NCBI GenBank assembly: GCA_002292405.1 | Contig: DBBW01000024.1 | Coordinates: forward strand, 1 to 64,000 | DNA from: Flavobacteriales bacterium UBA974 | Lineage (GTDB): Bacteria; Bacteroidota; Bacteroidia; Flavobacteriales_D; Sanyastnellaceae | DNA length: 64,000 bases | Reading direction: 5' to 3' | Shown: piece after piece, positions 48,351-57,291 of the stretch | Position numbering within the stretch: the stretch's first letter is position 1 | Layout of the letters: every line of letters begins with the position of its first letter | Notes under the pieces: model-generated | Told to the model about the DNA's origin: nothing | What the model saw: the letters and a program-made list of their open reading frames with translations, nothing else | Databases searched by the model: none | Program-made: the position numbers and the translations under genes

Positions 48351-49922
48351 GTGAAAAAATCATTCCTGCAAGTTACTCCATTCGTGCAAATAATCTTGTT
48401 TGCAATTCTTAGATTTTCCGTAATTAACAATTCTACATTATCAGCCCAAACTGCGCCAGAAACGATCAATGCCATCCGCATAGCCGAAGTGGAACAACCC
48501 ATTCAGACTCTATCAGCATCGCATGACGTAAACAACAACGACCTACTAATCGTTGGGCACGATGGTGTAGTGCATTACTGGGAACCTATTTCTGGCGTAC
48601 GCGAAACGCCATTTTTAGATTTGGGAATGAATGGGATGAATATATTAGACTTCGGTGAGAATCCGGAACAAGGGCTTAATGGCATGACCCTCGACCCAGG
48701 TTTTGAAGAAAATGGACTGGTGTATGTGATTTACAACGGTTACCGTCCAGACGGTACAGGTGAGATTATCGACGAGCGAATTCTGTGTTTCGGAACTGTG
48801 GAAGATCACAGTATTGTGGACACCTCAGTTTGGTATGAAGTTTTAGAGTTGGTTCAGCCGGATCAAGGTCACAATGGTGGCCAAATACTTTTTGGCCCAG
48901 ACAACTTCCTCTATATCTCTACTGGAGATGGCGGATCCACAGGTACAGGTGTTTCAGGTGGCGGGTCTAATGGCGATGACCACGGTACCATAGGAAATGC
49001 TCAAAGCCTAGAGTCTTTGTTAGGTAAGATTCTACGAATCGAACCCCATGGACTAGAGCCATATACCATACCCAAGAGCAATCCGTTTGTGGGAGTGGCA
49101 GATGTGCGTGAGGAGATTTGGGCTTACGGATTGAGAAATCCCTGGAGATTTTGCTTCGATAGTGAAAATGGCGACATGTACATTGGGGACGTAGGTGAGG
49201 TGGATTGGGAAGAAATACATTACGAGGCCGCAGAGAGTGAGGGAGGACTTAACTACGGATGGCGCCTGATGGAAGGCCCTGATTGCTATGAGCCCCTGGT
49301 AGATTGTGATCCTGATAATGAAACTGAGCAGCCAATCTTTGCTTTTCCACACGAGAATGGTCTCTGCAGTGTCATCGGCGGGGTTGTGTATAGAGGTGAA
49401 AACATCCCTTCCTTAGAGGGGTATTATATCTTTTCAGATTATTGTGGATTTGGCGACACACAATTCTTCACTCTAAAAGAAAATGAGAATGGTGAGTGGA
49501 TAAGCCAAGCGCTTATTATAGATGTTGATGGTGGATTTATACCTTGGACAGAATCTAAGTCCGCCTTCGGAGAAGACAATAAAGGTGAAATTTATCTATG
49601 TACTCGATTCTTCGTCTACAAACTCTTGTTCGACCCATTATTTCTACCTGTTCAACCTGGAGGCACAGAAGTGCGCTTCTCACCTAACCCTTCGGGATCT
49701 AATTCACTCGTTAAAATTGAACTCGAAGGTGCTGGAGAAATCTCAAGATTGAGAGTTTTCGATTCAGCTGGTAGGCTAATGCGAGATATGTACCCAACTG
49801 AGTCTGGAGATAACACCACATTTTACACAAATGATTTTCCTACTGGAGTTTATAGTGTCCACATCGATATTGTGGGACTTGATGACATTCTCTTTGGGAA
49901 ACTTGTCGTCTTCGGAGAGTGA
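48351..49922 (+). CDS. Secreted PQQ-type glucose/sorbosone dehydrogenase with T9SS sorting domain
   Basis: A 523-residue protein of the GSDH six-bladed propeller family, which oxidises aldose sugars with PQQ and calcium. Signal peptide: KKSFLQVTPFVQIILFAILR. Blade motifs are DPGFEENGLVYVIY, GHNGGQILFGPD, YISTGDGG, EIWAYGLRNPWRFCFD, GDVGEVDWEEIHY and PIFAFPHENG with the active-site region. The C-terminal 75 residues are a T9SS domain (VRFSPNPSGSN, LRVFDSAGRLMRDMYP, FPTGVYSVHIDIVG). It is probably secreted and surface attached. The GTG start is supported by the KK-plus-hydrophobic signal sequence immediately after it. Whether this organism makes PQQ cannot be told from the window. Confidence 0.88.
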   Translation: MKKSFLQVTPFVQIILFAILRFSVINNSTLSAQTAPETINAIRIAEVEQPIQTLSASHDVNNNDLLIVGHDGVVHYWEPISGVRETPFLDLGMNGMNILDFGENPEQGLNGMTLDPGFEENGLVYVIYNGYRPDGTGEIIDERILCFGTVEDHSIVDTSVWYEVLELVQPDQGHNGGQILFGPDNFLYISTGDGGSTGTGVSGGGSNGDDHGTIGNAQSLESLLGKILRIEPHGLEPYTIPKSNPFVGVADVREEIWAYGLRNPWRFCFDSENGDMYIGDVGEVDWEEIHYEAAESEGGLNYGWRLMEGPDCYEPLVDCDPDNETEQPIFAFPHENGLCSVIGGVVYRGENIPSLEGYYIFSDYCGFGDTQFFTLKENENGEWISQALIIDVDGGFIPWTESKSAFGEDNKGEIYLCTRFFVYKLLFDPLFLPVQPGGTEVRFSPNPSGSNSLVKIELEGAGEISRLRVFDSAGRLMRDMYPTESGDNTTFYTNDFPTGVYSVHIDIVGLDDILFGKLVVFGE

Positions 49923-49929
49923 ACAATCG

Positions 49930-50313
49930 TTAAGGACAGGGGCAGTTTTCTACGTCTCTCAGAACAACACTCGTGACAACACTAGCTGTATCTGTAATAA
50001 GGTAAGTAGCGAATTTAACTACTCCGCTTCCTTCTATAAAGTATCGGCGTGGTTTTTCTCTCGGTCCGCTTTTACCAAAGTTTACATCTCCCAATCTCGC
50101 TAGATCCGCTAGATCACTCACGGTAAGATTACCACATTTAAGAACACATTGCGCTCCTGTATCTGCCATAATTCCAGCCATCGCTATCTCCTTACTAATT
50201 CTGTTTGTGGGTAGCCAATCCATACACGCGCGTTCTGAAAACATTACCCAAGTAAGACCTATACCTACCATTACACCGATAAGGTACTTAGAAAGACGAT
50301 TTAAAAAATTCAT
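49930..50313 (-). CDS. Small Cys-rich protein with one membrane anchor, unknown (DUF4258-like?)
   Basis: A 127-residue protein with one N-terminal membrane segment (YLIGVMVGIGLTWVMFS, about 10-26) and a short domain containing ACMDWLPTNRISKEIAMAG, CVLKCGNLTVSDLADL, LGDVNFGKSGP and a final VENCPCP. The GDVxFxxS and CxxW(L/G)P-type motifs recall a Bacteroidota family annotated as DUF4258, but that is a weak memory-based match. Several Cys suggest a periplasmic disulfide or metal site. It is convergent with the sugar dehydrogenase and divergent from the ABC operon. Function unknown. Confidence 0.65.
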   Translation of the reverse strand: MNFLNRLSKYLIGVMVGIGLTWVMFSERACMDWLPTNRISKEIAMAGIMADTGAQCVLKCGNLTVSDLADLARLGDVNFGKSGPREKPRRYFIEGSGVVKFATYLITDTASVVTSVVLRDVENCPCP

Positions 50314-50349
50314 TCGGCAAAACTACATTAAACTCCCTGTCTCTAACCT

Positions 50350-50357
50350 TAACTTCG
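50350..50357 (+). promoter_or_regulatory. Near-consensus -7 box TAACTTCG before the ABC operon
   Basis: One mismatch to TAnnTTTG, ending 4 nt before the ATG at 50362. Confidence 0.4.
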
Positions 50358-50361
50358 TTAT

Positions 50362-51018
50362 ATGATTGCAGCGAGTGATTTAAAATTTTCCTATTCCGGA
50401 ACAACTTCATTAGAGTTTCCAGATTTCAAGTGTCAAAGCGGCAATAAGCTACTACTTATTGGAAATTCTGGTACCGGAAAAACAACTCTTCTTCATTTAT
50501 TATGCGGACTGCTTAGGCCTGATTCAGGATCTATGCAAGTTGCCGGTTTAGACATCAATACATTAAGTGACAGAGAGCTCGATAAGTTTAGGGGGCGTGA
50601 ACTCGGAATTGTATTCCAACAATCGTACTTCGTTCAAAGCTTAACCGTTGCAGAAAATCTAGCACTCCCAACGATGCTCACGGGGTCTAACATTACTGCC
50701 GAAGAGTTAAAAGTTCGGACCCATGAATTACTCGACAGTCTAGGTGTAGAACATAAATTCGACAGTTACCCTAAATATTTAAGTGTGGGTGAACAACAAC
50801 GAGCATCAATAGCTAGAGCTCTAGTTCACAAACCATCTGTCGTTTTTGCAGATGAGCCGACATCAGCACTGGACGATAAAAGCACAGAATCTGTCATTCG
50901 ATTGCTCGAAGAAGAAACTGAAAAAGTCGGTGCAAGCTTAATTATCGTCACCCACGATTCAAGGCTCAAAACCAGATATAAAGACCGAGTTGAACTTCAA
51001 CCGCTAAAAACCGCCTAA
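50362..51018 (+). CDS. ABC transporter ATP-binding protein (LolD/MacB-like, ZrgB-like by context)
   Basis: A 218-residue ATPase with Walker A LIGNSGTGKTTLL, Q-loop QQSYFVQS, signature LSVGEQQRASIARAL, Walker B VVFADEPTSALD and H-loop VTHD. It is the MacB/FtsE/LolD subgroup, which drives mechanotransmission rather than pore transport. It overlaps the FtsX-like permease gene by 1 nt, and a DUF3299-like gene follows. This three-gene order resembles zrgBCD in the Vibrio zinc-uptake operon; substrate here is inferred. Confidence 0.92.
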   Translation: MIAASDLKFSYSGTTSLEFPDFKCQSGNKLLLIGNSGTGKTTLLHLLCGLLRPDSGSMQVAGLDINTLSDRELDKFRGRELGIVFQQSYFVQSLTVAENLALPTMLTGSNITAEELKVRTHELLDSLGVEHKFDSYPKYLSVGEQQRASIARALVHKPSVVFADEPTSALDDKSTESVIRLLEEETEKVGASLIIVTHDSRLKTRYKDRVELQPLKTA

Positions 51019-52214
51019 TGAGACTATCCTATATAGCAAGGCGAAACCTAGCCGCAAAACCTCTTCAGACTGCATTAAGTGCTATTCTACTTGCTTTTGG
51101 AGTGGGGATGGTGAGCCTTATGATGCTCGCTGAAAAGCAGATGACGGAGCAGTTCGAAAGAAATATTAAGGATATAGATCTCGTACTCGGAGCTAAAGGA
51201 AGCCCACTTCAGCTCATTCTAGCTAATGTTTATCACATCGATGCGCCCACTGGAAACATCTCGCTTGCAGAAGCGGAGAAGGTGATGCGTAATCCATACA
51301 TAGAATCAGGGATTCCGCTCGCATATGGTGACAATTACATGAGTTACCGAATCGTTGGAACAAACGAGTCTTACCCCAACCACTATGGAGCGAAGATGGA
51401 TGAAGGTTTGTTTTGGTCTGACACATTCGAAGTAACGATAGGCGCTACAGTGGCGGCAAAAACCGGTTTGGAAGTTGGGAGCACTTTTTTCAGCGCCCAC
51501 GGATTAACAGACGGTACAGACGTCCATGATGATAAGGCCTTCACTGTTGTTGGGATACTCGAAAAAAGCAATTCCGTAATTGACCAACTGTTACTTACAA
51601 GTATAGAGAGTATCTGGGGTGTTCACTCTGAACAAGACGATGAACTACTGTCCTCTGAAGAGCTTTACGCATCGAGAGAGATCACAGCCGTACTCTTAAA
51701 GAAACGTAACCCCATGGCAATCCTCACTCTACCTAATCTACTTAGAGAGACCAGTATGCAGGTTGCCCTGCCAGCAATAGAAATTAATAGATTAAACCAA
51801 CAGTTTGGAATTGGTGCTGCGACCCTCAGAGCTATCGCACTTCTGATTATGGCGCTCAGCTTTGCGAGTATATTCATCTCTGTTTTTGACAATATGCAAG
51901 CTCGCAGGTATGAACTAGCCCTCATGCGAACCATGGGAGGCACACCTGGAACCCTTTACAAACTCCTGCTTTTAGAAGGCGGACTTCTGAGCCTTGGCGG
52001 AACTATTCTTGGATTGCTTATCAGTCGAATAGGTCTATTTACACTTGCCTCAGCCGTTGAAAATAAATTTCAATACGATCTGGGAAACCTAGGCCTTCTC
52101 ACATCTGAAATTTACCTCGCATTAGGAGCTACCTTTGTAGGGCTCATCGCAGCAGCTCTTCCCGCATTCAAAACGCTGCGTTTAGATATTTCTAAAACTC
52201 TCTCAAGCGAATGA
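51018..52214 (+). CDS. FtsX-type ABC permease (ZrgC-like by context)
   Basis: A 398-residue inner-membrane protein with an N-terminal helix (RNLAAKPLQTALSAILLAFG), a large periplasmic loop (about 45-270; LVLGAKGSPLQLILANVYHI is typical of this ABC group) and three C-terminal helices (ALLIMALSFASIFIS, LLLEGGLLSLGGTILGLL, IYLALGATFVGLIAA). The conserved YELALMRTMGGTP and FKTLRLDISKTL are family features. The first gene overlap is 1 nt and the next is 4 nt, so the three genes are one operon. In relatives it works with the DUF3299 partner; the exact cargo is not certain. Confidence 0.88.
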   Translation: MRLSYIARRNLAAKPLQTALSAILLAFGVGMVSLMMLAEKQMTEQFERNIKDIDLVLGAKGSPLQLILANVYHIDAPTGNISLAEAEKVMRNPYIESGIPLAYGDNYMSYRIVGTNESYPNHYGAKMDEGLFWSDTFEVTIGATVAAKTGLEVGSTFFSAHGLTDGTDVHDDKAFTVVGILEKSNSVIDQLLLTSIESIWGVHSEQDDELLSSEELYASREITAVLLKKRNPMAILTLPNLLRETSMQVALPAIEINRLNQQFGIGAATLRAIALLIMALSFASIFISVFDNMQARRYELALMRTMGGTPGTLYKLLLLEGGLLSLGGTILGLLISRIGLFTLASAVENKFQYDLGNLGLLTSEIYLALGATFVGLIAAALPAFKTLRLDISKTLSSE

Positions 52215-52810
52215 TGAATCTTAAAAAACCCAGTACCACTATCCTTCATTCAAGTTGGATTGTGTCTGCAATGGCCCTTTTCGCTGTTGTTTCTCTCGAC
52301 TGGAGTAGCATGTGTCATCCGTCCCCTGAAGGTGTAGCTATTAAAAACCAAATCCGTAATGTTCAAACAGCAAAATCCTTATCAACTTCAAATACTATAG
52401 CATCAACTTCTATCGGATTGGAGAGCTATACTGAGCTCACTTGGAAAGACTTGACAGATGTTGAATTTCAAGATGTGTATGTAGATGAATTGGATGCCTA
52501 CTATTGGAAACCCATATTTGGCCCTCTTGTAAAAGATTTAGAAGGAGGTAAATTCTATATCACAGGCTATGTTATTCCAGTTGATATTGACGAAGACTTC
52601 TATGTTCTTAGTAGATACCCATTTGCTAATTGCTTTTTCTGTGGTGGAGCCGGCCCAGAAACCGTGATCGATTTACAATTCGAAGGGCACTCTCCCCGAG
52701 AATATGCTACCGATGAAAGGTTGTCATTTGCAGGAGAGCTAAAGCTCAATGCGGATGATGTGTACCAGATGAATTACATCTTAGTTGGGGCTCATGAGCA
52801 CACTCCCTGA
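52211..52810 (+). CDS. DUF3299-like membrane-anchored protein of the ABC operon
   Basis: A 199-residue protein with one N-terminal membrane segment (SSWIVSAMALFAVVS, about 15-29) and a C-terminal extracytoplasmic domain. It contains WKDLTDVEFQDVYV, PLVKDLEGGKFYITGYVIPV, then YPFANCFFCGGAGPETVIDL with a CxxC, and a final YILVGAHEHT. The 'ITGYVIPVDIDEDFYVLS' strand pattern is the DUF3299 signature. CFFC plus His near the end could bind metal. The gene overlaps the permease by 4 nt. Its function in known operons is unproven; zinc handling is inferred from context. Confidence 0.7.
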   Translation: MMNLKKPSTTILHSSWIVSAMALFAVVSLDWSSMCHPSPEGVAIKNQIRNVQTAKSLSTSNTIASTSIGLESYTELTWKDLTDVEFQDVYVDELDAYYWKPIFGPLVKDLEGGKFYITGYVIPVDIDEDFYVLSRYPFANCFFCGGAGPETVIDLQFEGHSPREYATDERLSFAGELKLNADDVYQMNYILVGAHEHTP

Positions 52811-52866
52811 TACACGTCAGTCCCTTTTGTGATAACTTTTGATTATTTTATATATGCATTGCACAC

Positions 52867-52874
52867 TATTTTTG
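52867..52874 (+). promoter_or_regulatory. -7 promoter box TATTTTTG of the 65-residue protein gene
   Basis: An exact TAnnTTTG match 46 nt before the ATG at 52921. This argues against the upstream TTG start at 52879. Confidence 0.5.
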
Positions 52875-52920
52875 GAACTTGTTCGTTGGAATAAGGAAAC
52901 AAATAGACCTATCAAATGCA

Positions 52921-53118
52921 ATGCTAGAATTTTGTAAATCGGTACTCTCTAAAGTCAGTTTTGATCGCGCTTTATTCGCAAAAGAATTGAAGAAAAGTGT
53001 TCGTTGGCAAAAAAAATCAGAAATCCAAAACTTAAAAGATTGGTGCCTCAACCGTTATGGCGAGGTGTATGGAGATGTAATTCTCTCCACATTTTCAAAC
53101 CAAGCCCTCATTGCATGA
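52921..53118 (+). CDS. Small conserved protein (65 residues), unknown
   Basis: A 65-residue basic, Lys- and Trp-containing protein: LEFCKSVLSKVSFDRALFAK, then KSVRWQKKSEIQNLKDWCLN and a C-terminal helix. It resembles, from memory, a short uncharacterised Bacteroidota protein (EFCKxVLxKVSFDRxLFxKEL). It has no signal or membrane segment. It has its own -7 box upstream, and its stop codon lies within an intrinsic terminator, so it is a single-gene unit. Function unknown; a regulatory or nucleic-acid-binding role is only a guess from charge. Confidence 0.75.
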   Translation: MLEFCKSVLSKVSFDRALFAKELKKSVRWQKKSEIQNLKDWCLNRYGEVYGDVILSTFSNQALIA

Positions 53119-53128
53119 GGGCTTTTTT
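53103..53128 (+). terminator. Intrinsic terminator overlapping the end of the 65-residue gene
   Basis: AGCCCTCAT (53103-53111) and ATGAGGGCT (53115-53123) form a perfect 9-bp stem with a 3-nt loop, followed by six T (53123-53128). The TGA stop codon (53116-53118) is inside the stem. Confidence 0.9.
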
Positions 53129-53164
53129 CTTGCCTAATAAACTTCAAGTAAATCTATTTCGAAA

Positions 53165-54373
53165 ATGAGAGTCGCAATAATTGGAGGAGGCGCAGCCGGT
53201 TTCTTTTCTGCATTGTCTGTTAAAGAACACCACCCAAATTCAAAAGTGACAATTTTTGAGAAATCTAATAAACTGCTCTCAAAAGTAAAAGTTTCTGGTG
53301 GAGGTCGGTGCAATGTCACCCACGCGTGTTTCAGTCCCAGCAAACTATCCAAGTCGTATCCTCGTGGAGGGAAACACCTTAAAAAAGCATTTTCCGTATT
53401 CCAAACTAAAGACACAATTGAGTGGTTTTCTCGGAGAGGAGTCGAGTTAAAAGCAGAGGAAGATGGCAGGATGTTCCCCACTACGGACAACTCTCAAACA
53501 ATCATTGATTGTTTCCTAAAAGAAGCATCCCAGAAGAATATAAAAATTCTAGAACAGTCGCCAATTAGAAAAATAGTTCCAGAAAAAGAAGGTTATACAT
53601 TACACTTAGAGGGCACATCGGAGCATTTTAACAAAGTTATTATCGCAACGGGAGGGAGTCCTAAAATGAACGAATTTTACTGGCTACAACAACTCGGACA
53701 CTCCATTTCGCCTCCCCTTCCTTCGCTCTTCACTTTTAACATTCCAAGCGATCAAGTAAAGATTCTAATGGGCTTGGTCGTCGAAAATGCAACCGTACGT
53801 ATTCAGGGAACAAAGCTTTCACATTCCGGGCCAGTATTAATAACTCATTGGGGAATGAGTGGACCCGCTATTTTAAAACTCTCAGCGTGGGGAGCTCGCG
53901 AGCTTGCAGAAAACAACTACAACTTTAACATTCAAATAAACTGGTTGTCTATTAAAAGCGACGAAGATGCTAACGAAATTATAGACAATGAGTTGCCTCA
54001 TATGAGAAAGAAAAAAATAATGAATGCCTGTCCTTTCGAGCTTCCTAATCGGATGTGGAAATTTTTACTAGAAAAAGTTGGGATAAATCCTGATTCTGTT
54101 TGGCTTGAACTTTCAAAAAAAAATCGCAACAAATTACTCAACATCTTACTCAACGATATTTACGAGGTCAAAGGGAAAACGACTTTTAAAGAAGAATTCG
54201 TCACATGCGGCGGTATAAAACTCTCAGATATCAGTTTCACATCAATGGAAAGTCGCGTCTGTAAAAATCTCTATTTCGCTGGTGAAGTCCTAGATATAGA
54301 TGGAATAACAGGCGGCTTTAATTTCCAAGGGGCATGGACTACAGGATACATCGCAGGTAAACTTCAATCGTAA
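53165..54373 (+). CDS. FAD-dependent oxidoreductase of the BaiN/HI0933 family
   Basis: A 402-residue flavoprotein. The dinucleotide-binding motif IIGGGAAGFFSALSV is at the N-terminus, followed by KVSGGGRCNVTHAC, a family hallmark, IATGGSPKM in the middle and CGGIKLSDISFTSMESRVC with NLYFAGEVLDIDGITGGFNFQGAW at the C-terminus. Relatives are called BaiN (bile acid) or RdsA-like oxidoreductases, but their natural substrates are mostly unknown. Standard length for the family. It is transcribed alone after a strong terminator. Confidence 0.92.
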   Translation: MRVAIIGGGAAGFFSALSVKEHHPNSKVTIFEKSNKLLSKVKVSGGGRCNVTHACFSPSKLSKSYPRGGKHLKKAFSVFQTKDTIEWFSRRGVELKAEEDGRMFPTTDNSQTIIDCFLKEASQKNIKILEQSPIRKIVPEKEGYTLHLEGTSEHFNKVIIATGGSPKMNEFYWLQQLGHSISPPLPSLFTFNIPSDQVKILMGLVVENATVRIQGTKLSHSGPVLITHWGMSGPAILKLSAWGARELAENNYNFNIQINWLSIKSDEDANEIIDNELPHMRKKKIMNACPFELPNRMWKFLLEKVGINPDSVWLELSKKNRNKLLNILLNDIYEVKGKTTFKEEFVTCGGIKLSDISFTSMESRVCKNLYFAGEVLDIDGITGGFNFQGAWTTGYIAGKLQS

Positions 54374-54428
54374 TTGGTTTTTATTTTCATCAATACATCT
54401 TCCTGGGTTCAACTCGACACAGATCTAC

Positions 54429-55460
54429 CTATTCAAACAGACTCCCAGACCTGGCACTTGGTGTCCGCCCTAGATGTTCAAAAGCTGCCTTGGTCGCTTG
54501 TCTCCCTCTTGGAGTTCTCATGAGCAAACCTTCCTGGATCAAAAATGGTTCGTACACCTCCTCAAGCGTTCCTGAATTCTCACTAATTGCAGTAGCAAGT
54601 GTAGTCATCCCTACAGGGCCTCCAGCAAATTTATCGATAAGAGCTGTCAAAATTCTGTTGTCCATCTCATCAAGACCCCTTTTGTCAACCTGTAAAGCAT
54701 CAAGAGCATATTCAGTCACAGAAGATGTAATCGAACCATCACCTTTAATCTGTGCAAAATCTCTTACCCGTCTCAAAAGCGCGTTAGCAATCCTAGGCGT
54801 TCCCCTACTCCTTGAGGCAATCTCATAAGCTGCTGCAGCTTCATGTTTAATCTGTAGTATCCCCGCCGATCTTTCTACAATATCTGTGAGCGTCTTTGAA
54901 TCATAATATTGAAGTCTTAGATTTATCCCAAACCTTGCTCTAAGGGGTGATGTTAGAAGACCTGACCTTGTCGTTGCCCCGATAAGCGTAAATGGATTAA
55001 TATCAATCTGAACAGTTCGAGCGTTGGGCCCTGTATCAATAACAAGATCAATTCTATAGTCTTCCATAGCGCTATATAGATATTCTTCTACAATAGAGCT
55101 AAGCCTGTGAATTTCATCAATAAATAAAATGTCGTTTTCTTCAAGGCTTGTGAGTAAACCTGCAAGATCACCTGGCTTATCCAATACAGGGCCCGATGTG
55201 GTCCTGATATTCACACCCATCTCGTTTGCAATAATGTATGCTAAGGTCGTCTTCCCAAGGCCAGGAGGTCCGTGAAGTAGTACATGATCTAGTGCTTCAT
55301 CTCTCTGTTTTGCAGCAGCAACGAATATCTGGAGATTGTCCATAGCAGCCCTCTGACCAGTAAAATCTTCAAAATGTGCCGGTCTTAATACTTGCTCAAA
55401 TTCACTGTCTGTATTCTGAGAAGAATTGTCTCTCATATCAAAATCTTCATTGGGCTCCAT
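54429..55460 (-). CDS. ruvB: Holliday junction branch migration ATPase RuvB
   Basis: A 343-residue hexameric AAA+ motor that drives branch migration with RuvA. It has [18 protein letters not shown], Walker [13 protein letters not shown], Walker [12 protein letters not shown], sensor [11 protein letters not shown], an arginine finger region and the C-terminal winged-helix ([15 protein letters not shown]). The ATG at 55460 is preferred over 55484, which would place the start inside the region after the cox terminator; a TACCTTGC sequence ends 4 nt before 55460. ruvA is distant, at 29904. Confidence 0.96.
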   Translation of the reverse strand: MEPNEDFDMRDNSSQNTDSEFEQVLRPAHFEDFTGQRAAMDNLQIFVAAAKQRDEALDHVLLHGPPGLGKTTLAYIIANEMGVNIRTTSGPVLDKPGDLAGLLTSLEENDILFIDEIHRLSSIVEEYLYSAMEDYRIDLVIDTGPNARTVQIDINPFTLIGATTRSGLLTSPLRARFGINLRLQYYDSKTLTDIVERSAGILQIKHEAAAAYEIASRSRGTPRIANALLRRVRDFAQIKGDGSITSSVTEYALDALQVDKRGLDEMDNRILTALIDKFAGGPVGMTTLATAISENSGTLEEVYEPFLIQEGLLMRTPRGRQATKAAFEHLGRTPSARSGSLFE

Positions 55461-55464
55461 GAGT

Positions 55465-55472
55465 GCAAGGTA
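55465..55472 (-). promoter_or_regulatory. Weak -7-like box TACCTTGC before ruvB
   Basis: The plus strand reads GCAAGGTA. TAnnTT is kept but the last two bases differ from consensus. It ends 4 nt before the ATG at 55460, the same spacing as the other start-adjacent boxes. Confidence 0.3.
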
Positions 55473-55480
55473 ATCTAAAA

Positions 55481-55512
55481 GCAAAAAACCCTTCGAAAAA
55501 TTCCGAAGGGTT
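55481..55512 (-). terminator. Intrinsic terminator of the act-cox operon
   Basis: AACCCTTCG (55487-55495) and CGAAGGGTT (55504-55512) form a perfect 9-bp stem. On the minus strand it is followed by six U (complement of 55483-55488). It lies 26 nt after the coxA stop. Confidence 0.88.
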
Positions 55513-55537
55513 CTTACTATTTTATCTAATATAACGT

Positions 55538-57289
55538 CTAATGACCTACTTCACTCTCTTTAAGTGGTGTAGTCTGAAGAACGAAATCTTCTTCATGAGC
55601 AGGATTACTATAGTCATAAGCCCAACGGTGAACCTCTGGCAATGCACCAGGCCAGTTACCGTGAATATGCTCAACCGGTGTTGTCCACTCAAGCGTATTC
55701 GATTTCCAAGGATTCTGCTCTGCCTTCTGTCCACGGAAGATGCTGTAAAAGAAGTTGAATAAGAAAATTAATTGTGACAATGATCCGATAATCGCAAATA
55801 CAGAAATAATAGGTTGTAAATCTGCTGTTTCACTCAAGAAGTCGAAATGCGAAGCATCATAGTATCTACGAGGAGCTCCTGCAAGTCCTACAAAATGCAT
55901 TGGAAAGAATACGCCATAGCCACAAGTAATTGTAAGCCAGAAGTGAGCGAATCCAAGCTTTGTGTTCATCATCGTACCAAACAACTTAGAGAACCAATGA
56001 TAAACTCCGGCAAACATTCCAAATATTGCAGATAGTCCCATCACAATATGAAAGTGACCAACGACAAAATATGTATCATGAAGTGTTACATCAAGAGCTG
56101 AGTCAGCAAGAATAATTCCTGTTAGACCACCTGTCACAAATGTACTTACGAGTCCTATACTGAAAAGCATCGCGGGGGTAAAACGAAGATTTCCTTTCCA
56201 AAGAGTTGTAATGTAGTTAAAGGCTTTAACCGCTGAAGGAATAGCGATCAAAAGAGTCGTAAATACGAATACAGATCCTAAGAATGGATTCATTCCTGTG
56301 ACGAACATATGGTGAGCCCAAACTATAAATGAAAGAAATCCAATTGCCATCAAAGAACCAACCATGGCCTTATATCCGAAAATAGGCTTGCGTGAGTTCG
56401 TCGCGATTACCTCAGAGCTTATCCCAAGGGCTGGAATAAGAACGATGTAAACTTCAGGGTGACCTAGGAACCAGAATAAGTGTTGAAATAAAATGGGTGA
56501 ACCCCCAGTTGCATCAAGTGCCTCACCTCCAATAAATATGTCGCTTAAGTAAAATGCCGTTCCCATCATTCTGTCCATCATAAGAAGTACAACAGCCGAT
56601 ACAAGAACCGGGAATGAAAGTACACCTAGAATGGCAGTGATGAAGAAAGCCCAAATAGTAAGAGGTAAACGAGTCATACTCATCCCCTTTGTTCTAAGGT
56701 TGATGATCGTTACGATATAATTCAAAGAACCAAGTAGTGAAGACACAACAAACAACGTCATAGACAATAGCCAAAGAGTCATCCCCATACCTGAACCAGG
56801 CATAGCTTGAGGCAAAGCACTTAAAGGTGGATATATCGTCCAACCAGCTGAAGCTGCACCACCCTCAACAAAGAGAGAGAACAGCATCATAACACTAGAT
56901 GCAGCAAAGAACCAATAACTAAGCATATTTAAGAAACCCGATGCCATATCTCTCGCTCCAATCTGGAGTGGAATGAGAAGATTTGAAAAAGTTCCAGACA
57001 ACCCGGCTGTCAAAACAAAGAAGACCATAATGGTTCCGTGAATGGTGGTTAATGCGAGATATGCATTTCTATCTAAAACTCCATTCGGAGCCCACTTACC
57101 CATAAATGTTTCAAGGATTGCAAAACTTTCTCCAGGCCATCCAAGTTGAAGACGAAAAAGGACAGACATCATTACCCCTGCGATACCCATAAATACAGCA
57201 GTGATGAGAAACTGCTTAGAGATCATCTTGTGATCGTGAGTGAAGACGTACTTCGAAACGAAGCTTTCTTTGTGATTGGTATTTCCCAT
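55538..57289 (-). CDS. Cytochrome c oxidase subunit I (A-type haem-copper oxidase)
   Basis: A 583-residue, 12-helix inner-membrane catalytic subunit that reduces oxygen and pumps protons. Haem a ligands are His84 (TIHGT) and His414; haem a3 is bound by His412 (GHFHIVMG). CuB is held by His277, His326 and His327 (AHHMF), and Tyr281 in GHPEVYIV is the cross-linked residue. Glu279 in HPEVY marks an A-type oxidase with a D-channel. The C-terminus is long and hydrophilic. It is the last gene of a seven-gene operon with alternative complex III and ends with a strong terminator. Coupling to ActE or ActF is likely. Confidence 0.97.
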   Translation of the reverse strand: MGNTNHKESFVSKYVFTHDHKMISKQFLITAVFMGIAGVMMSVLFRLQLGWPGESFAILETFMGKWAPNGVLDRNAYLALTTIHGTIMVFFVLTAGLSGTFSNLLIPLQIGARDMASGFLNMLSYWFFAASSVMMLFSLFVEGGAASAGWTIYPPLSALPQAMPGSGMGMTLWLLSMTLFVVSSLLGSLNYIVTIINLRTKGMSMTRLPLTIWAFFITAILGVLSFPVLVSAVVLLMMDRMMGTAFYLSDIFIGGEALDATGGSPILFQHLFWFLGHPEVYIVLIPALGISSEVIATNSRKPIFGYKAMVGSLMAIGFLSFIVWAHHMFVTGMNPFLGSVFVFTTLLIAIPSAVKAFNYITTLWKGNLRFTPAMLFSIGLVSTFVTGGLTGIILADSALDVTLHDTYFVVGHFHIVMGLSAIFGMFAGVYHWFSKLFGTMMNTKLGFAHFWLTITCGYGVFFPMHFVGLAGAPRRYYDASHFDFLSETADLQPIISVFAIIGSLSQLIFLFNFFYSIFRGQKAEQNPWKSNTLEWTTPVEHIHGNWPGALPEVHRWAYDYSNPAHEEDFVLQTTPLKESEVGH

Positions 57290-57291
57290 AA

